Origin: JBBTWV01 sp038062615
GTDB taxonomy: Bacteria; Patescibacteriota; Gracilibacteria; UBA1369; UM-FILTER-53-11
Reading direction: 5' to 3'
Assembly: GCA_038062615.1 (NCBI GenBank)
Contig: JBBTWV010000080.1
Span: 1 to 6,033, forward strand
DNA length: 6,033 nt
Made by a program: the position numbers and the translations under genes. Each line of letters starts with the position of its first letter. Positions within the stretch are counted from its first letter, which is position 1. The notes beneath the pieces are model-generated. The model saw only the letters and a list, made by a program, of their open reading frames with translations, was not told where the DNA came from and searched no databases. Positions 1-4,595 of this stretch are shown here, one piece after another.

Positions 1-529
1 GACTCGGCCCACGACTGCTTGGAATACCCATCAGCCAAATCTCCATTCATGCTCGGCCAGGTGAAAAAAGTGATGGCAGCACTTGGTTCTGATACTACGG
101 CTCTTTCCATGATGGCTTGCGCATAGGGTTTACCGGCGAAATGGCCCGAGTAGCAGATGGTGTTATAAGGGTCGCGTGAGACAAGACCTTCAAGGACTTG
201 TTGGGTGAGCGGTTCTTGGCCAGAAAAGAGTGGAAGATTTTGAAGCGTTTCGCGTGGATCTTCGTTCGCCATTTTCCGCACAAAGTCTGGTGGAGCGTCG
301 CTTCCTTTCGGAATATCAGAAAAGGATTTTGGATCGAGACGAGCAAGCTCTTTTTGGCCATGTTCATATGCCGTAATCGCAGCGGCCGCTGTTGTATCTT
401 CGTAAGAAATGGGTACTCCTTCTTTGGGGCTTTTTGGGGTGGTGTATCGCCATTTCCGTGGTCACGACCAAATTCTACGTTTGCGTAGACAAAGCGAGCT
501 GGTCCAAAGAGGTATTTTTGTAGGCGCAT
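1..529 (-). CDS. Partial helical-repeat protein of unknown function, frameshifted, runs off the left edge
   Basis: Function not recognised. Reading starts at the ATG at 529-527, directly behind a consensus promoter. The first ~32 residues (MRLQKYLFGPARFVYANVEF...) look like normal protein. Past the A5 run (rc of 431-435) that frame becomes basic and low quality and stops at 95-97. The -1 frame instead gives coherent protein all the way to base 1, with no stop. The -1 frame has a TGA at 464-462, so the switch must lie downstream of that, most likely at 425-445; one extra A in the A5 run would restore a single frame (…TPPQKSPKEGVP…). The rejoined product shows ~176 residues, no signal peptide or membrane segment, and from about residue 77 three degenerate repeats of 28-29 residues resembling HEAT/TPR-like helical units. 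Inference: a scaffold or binding protein. The frameshift may be a sequencing error, a true mutation, or recoding. I am fairly sure of the coding assignment and unsure of function. Confidence 0.7.
45..299 (-). repeat. Three tandem 28-29-residue protein repeats in the left-edge gene
   Basis: In the downstream (-1) frame, three units line up on a Pro whose codons begin at 257, 170 and 86, spaced 29 and 28 codons apart. The last two units align without gaps from P212 and P128: both have Pro at unit position 1, Gln at 4, V/I at 6, L/M at 7, Glu at 8, Val at 11, D/E at 14, Pro at 15, Ile at 19 and an aromatic at 21, and each is preceded by F-(S/A)-G. The first unit is weaker but keeps the D-P and the F-S-G positions. 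The hydrophobic spacing suggests paired helices. The array may continue beyond base 1, since a related Y-x-K-Q-x-W segment follows. Confidence 0.6.
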
Positions 530-552
530 TTTTGTTGATGTTAGTTTGAATA

Positions 553-581
553 ATTATAACAATTAAAGCTGATTATGTCAA
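553..581 (-). promoter_or_regulatory. Consensus sigma70-type promoter for the left-edge gene
   Basis: On the minus strand TTGACA (581-576) is followed by exactly 17 bp and then TATAAT (558-553), a full match to both hexamers. Transcription would start near 546, leaving a leader of about 17 nt (AACTAACATCAACAAAA type) before the ATG at 529. That leader has no Shine-Dalgarno-like purine run. The -35 box begins one base past the comM stop codon (583-585), so this gene can be transcribed independently of comM, although read-through from comM is also possible because no terminator lies between them. Confidence 0.88.
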
Positions 582-582
582 A

Positions 583-2127
583 TTATGTGCTGTTGTTGCC
601 ATTATCAAATTTAGGTCGGTATTGGAGCGCTTCGGCTAGGTGATGCGGTTGAATTTCCGGCGAATTTTCTAGGTCGGCAATGGTTCGCGCGGTTTTGAGG
701 ATGCGATAATAGGCCCGGCCAGAGCAGTGAAAGGTCGCGAAGGCTTCTTTTAATAACTTCATGCTCTCACCGCCGAGTGAGATGTGCTGTTTTATAGCGC
801 TGGATGAAATTTTGCCATTCGTGCAGATGCCGGTTTTTTCTTTTGAAGAATATCGCGCCGATTGAATTTTTCTTGCGGCCAAAACTTTTTGCTGAATATC
901 TGCAGAAGTTTCGCTTGAGGTCTCACTGGTGATTTTTTCCAGCGGGAGTCGTGGTACGTAGCACATCAAATCAATGCGATCCAAAAGCGGTCCGGAAAGT
1001 TTTTTACGGTACTGCTGCAAATTTGAAGGCGTGCAGATGCAGGCTTTTACGGCATCTCCCAAGTAGCCGCACGCGCAAGGATTGGTGGCTGCCAAGAGCG
1101 TGAACTCTGCCGGGAAGGTCCAGCTGCCGGCTACGCGCGTGACCGTTACAGAGCCGTCTTCCAGGGGCTGACGCAAGCAGTCTAAGGCCGCCCGTGGGAA
1201 TTCCAAAAGCTCATCCAAAAAAAGTACTCCGCGATGCGCCAGTGAAATTTCACCCGGACGTGGAATGCTTCCGCCGCCAATGAGGGAGATAGCCGAAGCG
1301 GTGTGATGAATGGATCTGAATGGTGGACGAGTAATGCGCGACTCGCCGGTAGTGAGTCTTCCCGCGATGGAATAAATTTTGGTGACTTCAATGGACTCAT
1401 CAAAAGAGAGCGGTGGCAGAATGCTTGGTAAAGCTCTGGCCAATAATGTTTTGCCGGACCCGGGCGGACCATAAAACAGAACGTTGTGCTCGCCCGCAGC
1501 CGCAATCATAAGGGCGCGTTTGGCATTTTCTTGTCCGCGAATATCTTCAAATCGCCAAAAATATTCCGTAACCGGCGCAGCTTTTTCTTCATGATGTTCA
1601 AAGGGTTCAATTTTCTGCTCGCCGCGTAAATGGGATATGAGTTGCAGTAAGTCACGCGTAGGGATGACATGTATTCCCTCTACGGCAGCTGCCTCTGCGG
1701 CATTTTCTTCCGGCACAATGATCTGCAAAAATCCCAGCTGTTGAGCAAAAGACGTAATGGGCAAAACGCCGGATGTTCGGCGAAGTTGCCCGCTTAAAGC
1801 CAGCTCGCCCAGCATCAGCGTCTGGTCCAGACAGTTTTTAGGTATCTGCTCCGACTGCATCAGCAAGCCAAGGGCAATGGGTAGGTCATACATGGGGCCA
1901 TGCTTGCGCAAATCGGCAGGCGCTAAGTTTACGGTTTTTTTGCGGCGCGGATACTCCGCGCCGCTGTTTTTTATAGCCGAGCGGATGCGCTCTTTGGATT
2001 CTTGTACGGAGGCGTCCCCTAGCCCCACAATAGTCATAGAGGAGGTCCCATTAAGAATGTCGGCCTCTACTTCTACCAGCCGGCAGTCGAACCCAAACAC
2101 TGCCGCCGAAAAAATTTTGCTTGGCAT
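583..2127 (-). CDS. comM: ComM/YifB family AAA+ ATPase (Mg-chelatase-like)
   Basis: A 514-residue protein of normal family length, ATG to TAA. In naturally competent bacteria ComM is a hexameric helicase that drives branch migration during integration of transformed DNA; it acts in the cytoplasm. The N-terminal ChlI domain (about residues 1-170) includes the hallmark KHGPMYDLPIALGLL stretch (75-89). The AAA+ core has FEDIRGQ (193-199), Walker A GPPGSGKT (220-227), the HH-T-A-S segment (274-278), Walker B VLFLDE (301-306), NPCACGY (349-355) with a further cysteine pair at 363 and 365, and LLDRIDL (381-387). The C-terminal Mg-chelatase-C helical domain covers roughly 415-505. Upstream of the ATG there is only a weak GGTAGAGA purine run and no convincing promoter in the 138-bp divergent gap. 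All catalytic motifs look intact. The family is certain; a role in transformation is inferred from homologues, as no other competence gene is in view. Confidence 0.96.
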   Translation of the reverse strand: MPSKIFSAAVFGFDCRLVEVEADILNGTSSMTIVGLGDASVQESKERIRSAIKNSGAEYPRRKKTVNLAPADLRKHGPMYDLPIALGLLMQSEQIPKNCLDQTLMLGELALSGQLRRTSGVLPITSFAQQLGFLQIIVPEENAAEAAAVEGIHVIPTRDLLQLISHLRGEQKIEPFEHHEEKAAPVTEYFWRFEDIRGQENAKRALMIAAAGEHNVLFYGPPGSGKTLLARALPSILPPLSFDESIEVTKIYSIAGRLTTGESRITRPPFRSIHHTASAISLIGGGSIPRPGEISLAHRGVLFLDELLEFPRAALDCLRQPLEDGSVTVTRVAGSWTFPAEFTLLAATNPCACGYLGDAVKACICTPSNLQQYRKKLSGPLLDRIDLMCYVPRLPLEKITSETSSETSADIQQKVLAARKIQSARYSSKEKTGICTNGKISSSAIKQHISLGGESMKLLKEAFATFHCSGRAYYRILKTARTIADLENSPEIQPHHLAEALQYRPKFDNGNNST

Positions 2128-2226
2128 GCCATGATCTCTACCAAGGTTTTATGAACTTCCTCTAAACTTTTGATGAATTAAATATGAAAAAAAGATGAAC
2201 TGCCTAAACATTTTTGGTTTTATTTT

Positions 2227-2256
2227 TTGACAAAATGGCAAAAACACCTGTATGCT
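2227..2256 (+). promoter_or_regulatory. Sigma70-type promoter for the orphan gene, predicting a leaderless mRNA
   Basis: TTGACA (2227-2232) is a perfect -35, followed by an 18-bp spacer and TATGCT (2251-2256; 4 of 6 matches, with the key T1, A2 and final T kept). Counting seven bases past the -10 puts the start site near 2263, only about 3 nt before the ATG at 2266. The TTG of the -35 box is in frame with the gene and could be mistaken for its start codon. Confidence 0.75.
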
Positions 2257-2265
2257 GAGTTGCGT

Positions 2266-2841
2266 ATGGATAGAACACGCGAAGTTGAATCTACAGATCC
2301 AAAAAGTGGAGGGTCTGTTAGTCTGGGTCTGGGGGCAACTGGCGGCTCTTCAAAACCAGAGACTTGTTTTCAACTTGACCTAAGTCGTGTTAGAGTTCCC
2401 TGGGACAATGATCCGACTCTCAATGAGTGTTTAATGCATGTGAGCAATCTCTTAGAGGCTTTGGGTGTCCGTGACTCTCGACTTAATCCTGAACTTAATG
2501 CTCCTACAAATCCCGAGGACGTATTCGTTCCAGTTCGCGGCAGAATGTTTATAGTTTTAACGGGTATGCCTTTCCAGCAAGAAGTAATCGCTGTTCTGCA
2601 TGAGGCTGGTATTTCTGTAAGTAAAATCCCGAAACCTAAGGATGTTCATTTTCCTAGAAGGGAGCCTAAGCCCGCAACACCTGGACGTTCTGCTGAATAC
2701 TTAGCCTTAGCTGCAACTGATCTAGGGCGAGCAAAAGTAGAAGCTGAATTAGGACTTGTCCATGGTGTTTTACGAGCACCCGCAATCCCTCCGAGCCCCA
2801 GACTCATGAGAGTAGTTTTAGAGAAAAAAAGACCTTATTGA
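2266..2841 (+). CDS. Orphan 191-residue soluble protein of unknown function
   Basis: I do not recognise this protein. I start it at the ATG at 2266 (MDRTREVEST...), not at the in-frame TTG at 2227, because that TTG is the -35 box of a good promoter. Visible layout: a Gly/Ser-rich, probably disordered N-terminus (about 10-32); a middle part with a likely helix (TLNECLMHVSNLLEALGV, 51-68); a beta-alpha-beta-like core (87-123, VFVPVRGRMFIVL...GISVSKIP); a Pro/Lys/Arg-rich linker (121-139); a helical stretch (141-168) and a basic C-terminus ending EKKRPY. It has no signal peptide, membrane segment or catalytic motif that I can name, and only two cysteines (34 and 55). It is divergent from comM and convergent with the PEGA gene, overlapping its stop region by 7 bp, so it forms its own transcription unit. 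Coding status rests on a long open frame plus a well-placed promoter. Confidence 0.72.
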   Translation: MDRTREVESTDPKSGGSVSLGLGATGGSSKPETCFQLDLSRVRVPWDNDPTLNECLMHVSNLLEALGVRDSRLNPELNAPTNPEDVFVPVRGRMFIVLTGMPFQQEVIAVLHEAGISVSKIPKPKDVHFPRREPKPATPGRSAEYLALAATDLGRAKVEAELGLVHGVLRAPAIPPSPRLMRVVLEKKRPY

Positions 2842-4076
2842 GGCTCTAGCCTGACCTCAAACAACTTCCCGCTTTTTTCAAAGTAGTATTTTTTGCCGTT
2901 CAAGTCCGCCGTGAGGTGTTCTACTTTTTCATTTTGCTTGAGTGGAACTTCGGCCAGCGTTTTGAGCTCGCCGGTAGCGCTTGAAAACTCAACAAGAAAA
3001 ACAGAACTTTCCACCACCGCTTTTGGTGCCGAGGTTGTTTCTTCCACGGCTTTTTCTAAAACTTCTGAAATGGAAGGTCCTAATTGAGTGCTCTTTGAGT
3101 CTTGTTTCTCGCTCGAAAGGAAAACGAAATTCCCAGGCGCGGTTTCAAGTACATTACTTCCAGACGTCGCTCCAAGCGTTTTTTGCTCCAGGGTGTTGGC
3201 ATTGAGCGCAAAAACTTTCTTGCCCTTCTCTTCCGGTTCCTCAAAAATCAAATCATCCAGCGTCCATTTTATGAGCTGCGCACTTCTTGAAACTGCCAAC
3301 CGTTGTCGTGACTTCTTTTCTAAATCAACAAGATAGTAAGAAAAATCTCCGTCCGTTTTCTCGCTTATTACTGCCTTTTTTCCACTCGGTGAGCCAAAAA
3401 TTTGTGGGTTCACAAACGGCCGATCAAAAACTACAATCGTCTCAATTTTTCCGCCATTCCATTTTTTAAGCGCCTGCTTCAGCTCCACTTTCACCAAAAA
3501 GAGAACATCTTCGCCCGCCCATGCTGGGTAAAAATCCGGACTCAGATTGGTCGCGCTCAATATTTTTTTGGCGACATCGTAAATATATATTTCTCTGCCT
3601 AGGGTCACCAGAATTTGATTGCCCGAAGCTGAAAACTGCGCCGCCTTGATGTCCTTGGGAAAGTTTTCAAATCGGGCAAGTCCTAAAAAAGGAGGCCGCA
3701 GTGGAGTCTCACTTATGGGCAAAATAATTTCGCCGGCCTCCATAACTTTTGGAATATACTGAAGATTGGCCTTCACGGCGGTCTCTTTAAAACGTCGCAC
3801 CTCCACCTGCTGGTCATCATCATAATAACCATCTTTTTTGAGGGTAATGGTGTAGGCATGCGGCTTCACTTTAAGCACACATGGTGAAGCGGTACATTCT
3901 TTATTTTCCGCACCGGCTTCAACTCCAAATGGCGCTGGACCTTCTACTATAAGCGTTCCGCGGTTCAGCCAAAACGTCCAAACAATGACCCCTACCGCCA
4001 GAGCAAGGCATATAAAAAAGAACGTGAGCGCCTGTGCGCGAGACGGTTTATGAACTTCTTGAAAATTCGTTGCCAT
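2835..4076 (-). CDS. Membrane-anchored PEGA-domain protein with beta-propeller-like ectodomain
   Basis: A 413-residue protein. A short basic cytoplasmic N-terminus (1-15) precedes one hydrophobic segment (about 16-37, LTFFFICLALAVGVIVWTFW), with no cleavage site seen, so it is probably a signal anchor with the rest outside the membrane. Residues 39-97 match a PEGA domain: GTLIVEG-P-PFGVEAG, then SPCVLKVKPHAYTITLKKDGY. Residues 61 and 66 are cysteines that could form a small loop disulphide. From about 140 to the end there are recurring TolB/WD40-like beta segments: QFSASGNQILVTL-REIYIYD (147-167), SPSGKKAVISEK-YYLVDLEKK (229-255) and ADLNGKKYYFEKSGKLFEV (390-408). A Ser/Glu/Lys-rich, probably disordered insert lies at about 322-354. 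PEGA proteins are usually surface-associated; ligand and partner are unknown. It lies 19 bp downstream of yraN and may share its transcript, but also has its own -10-like element. Confidence 0.85.
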   Translation of the reverse strand: MATNFQEVHKPSRAQALTFFFICLALAVGVIVWTFWLNRGTLIVEGPAPFGVEAGAENKECTASPCVLKVKPHAYTITLKKDGYYDDDQQVEVRRFKETAVKANLQYIPKVMEAGEIILPISETPLRPPFLGLARFENFPKDIKAAQFSASGNQILVTLGREIYIYDVAKKILSATNLSPDFYPAWAGEDVLFLVKVELKQALKKWNGGKIETIVVFDRPFVNPQIFGSPSGKKAVISEKTDGDFSYYLVDLEKKSRQRLAVSRSAQLIKWTLDDLIFEEPEEKGKKVFALNANTLEQKTLGATSGSNVLETAPGNFVFLSSEKQDSKSTQLGPSISEVLEKAVEETTSAPKAVVESSVFLVEFSSATGELKTLAEVPLKQNEKVEHLTADLNGKKYYFEKSGKLFEVRLEPQ

Positions 4077-4084
4077 GCCGACCC

Positions 4085-4115
4085 ATTATAACCCTTTATA
4101 ACTCGACGTCCTCAA
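4085..4115 (-). promoter_or_regulatory. Candidate promoter just upstream of the PEGA gene
   Basis: On the minus strand a perfect TATAAT (4090-4085) lies 8 nt before the ATG at 4076. The predicted start site, near 4078, would leave a leader of only about 2 nt. The best -35 is TTGAGG (4115-4110; 4 of 6) with a long 19-bp spacer, inside the 3' end of yraN, so the promoter is plausible but not strong. There is no Shine-Dalgarno sequence at a usable distance: the nearest purine run, AAAGGG, is about 18 nt away from the ATG. Confidence 0.45.
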
Positions 4116-4473
4116 AATGGTTTATTTTTTTGAGGGATTTTGAACTTGAGTCCAGCTCTACTTCTATAATATCCAGGCGATAATCCGGGTCGTGGATTTG
4201 AATTTTTTCTGCAAGATAACGATTAATAGCTCGCAGGAGTCGATCTTTTTTGAGGCCAGTCACGCTCTCGCTACCTTCTCCAAAACTTTCGCTTGTTCGC
4301 GTTTTTACCTCCACAAAAACAAAAATTTGATCTTGTCGCGCCACCACATCAATTTCTCCGCCGCGCACGGTAAAATTCTTCCCCAAAATTTCATATCCTT
4401 TGCTTTGCAAAAAATGGACGGCAAGTTCTTCGCCTCGGTATCCCAGTGCTTTTGCGGATTTATGGGCTTCCAT
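4096..4473 (-). CDS. yraN: YraN/UPF0102 family endonuclease-fold protein
   Basis: A 125-residue cytoplasmic protein of normal family length. UPF0102 proteins have a restriction-endonuclease-like fold related to Holliday-junction resolvases; a substrate has not been firmly assigned. Diagnostic motifs: the N-terminal G-Y-R-G-E-E-L-A segment (11-18), FLQSKGYEIL (21-30), GGEIDVVA (38-45) and FVFVEVKTR (51-59). D42, E55 and K57 form the expected PD-(D/E)xK active-site pattern, and all three are present. The second half (70-95) carries the typical Lys/Arg-rich helix (LKKDRLLRAINRYL) and ends with the RLDIIEVEL strand. The start ATG has a GAGG 9 nt upstream. It is followed after 19 bp by the PEGA gene on the same strand and is divergent from the aminotransferase. 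The family call is firm, the biological role is not. Confidence 0.95.
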   Translation of the reverse strand: MEAHKSAKALGYRGEELAVHFLQSKGYEILGKNFTVRGGEIDVVARQDQIFVFVEVKTRTSESFGEGSESVTGLKKDRLLRAINRYLAEKIQIHDPDYRLDIIEVELDSSSKSLKKINHFEDVEL

Positions 4474-4482
4474 TAGGCCGAG

Positions 4483-4488
4483 CCTCAG
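4483..4488 (-). promoter_or_regulatory. Possible ribosome binding site of yraN
   Basis: The minus strand reads CTGAGG here, with the GAGG core ending 9 nt before the yraN ATG. It is the only gene in the window with a reasonable Shine-Dalgarno-like sequence at a usable distance. No clear promoter was found for yraN; TAGCAT in the hairpin region (minus strand, about 4504-4499) is a weak -10 candidate without a -35. Confidence 0.4.
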
Positions 4489-4491
4489 CGA

Positions 4492-4558
4492 TGATGCTAA
4501 GGCATCAAACCGAGCAAGCTGCGAGGAGGCTAAGAAATTAATGCGCCAAAGGGGCGCA
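4492..4558. other. Two small hairpins in the yraN/aminotransferase divergent gap
   Basis: The 122-bp gap between the divergent starts holds two perfect 6-bp inverted repeats: TGATGC-TAAG-GCATCA (4492-4507) and TGCGCC-AAAGG-GGCGCA (4542-4558). Neither is followed by a T tract in either direction, so they are not intrinsic terminators. They could be operator sites or structure in the yraN leader. Either could also have arisen by chance. Confidence 0.4.
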
Positions 4559-4580
4559 ACCTTACCGCGATTCTACCACA

Positions 4581-4589
4581 TGGTAATAT
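4581..4589 (+). promoter_or_regulatory. Extended -10 promoter of the aminotransferase gene
   Basis: TG-G-TAATAT fits the extended -10 form TGnTATAAT (hexamer 4 of 6, keeping T1, A2 and the final T). No good -35 is present (the best, near 4561-4567, matches 3 of 6), which extended -10 promoters tolerate. Seven bases past the hexamer is 4596, the G of the GTG start codon, predicting a leaderless mRNA. Confidence 0.55.
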
Positions 4590-4595
4590 GGGCGC

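Noticed and set aside
198..488. Plus-strand open frame opposite the left-edge gene
   Set aside because: Its protein is composition-biased and antisense to the coherent repeat-bearing frame; it has no promoter or ribosome-binding site.
95..529. The 144-codon uninterrupted minus frame taken as the whole gene
   Set aside because: After about residue 34 it becomes Lys/Arg/Pro-rich noise, while the -1 frame carries the phased repeats and stays open to the window edge.
2128..2226. A comM promoter in the divergent gap
   Set aside because: Candidates such as TTGTCA and TTTAAT on the minus strand are not at workable spacing, and TAGAGA just before the ATG lacks the key final T.
2824..2853. Intrinsic terminator for the PEGA gene
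   Set aside because: The stem is only 4-5 bp and is separated from the T7 tract (minus strand) by about 11 nt, so it lacks canonical geometry.
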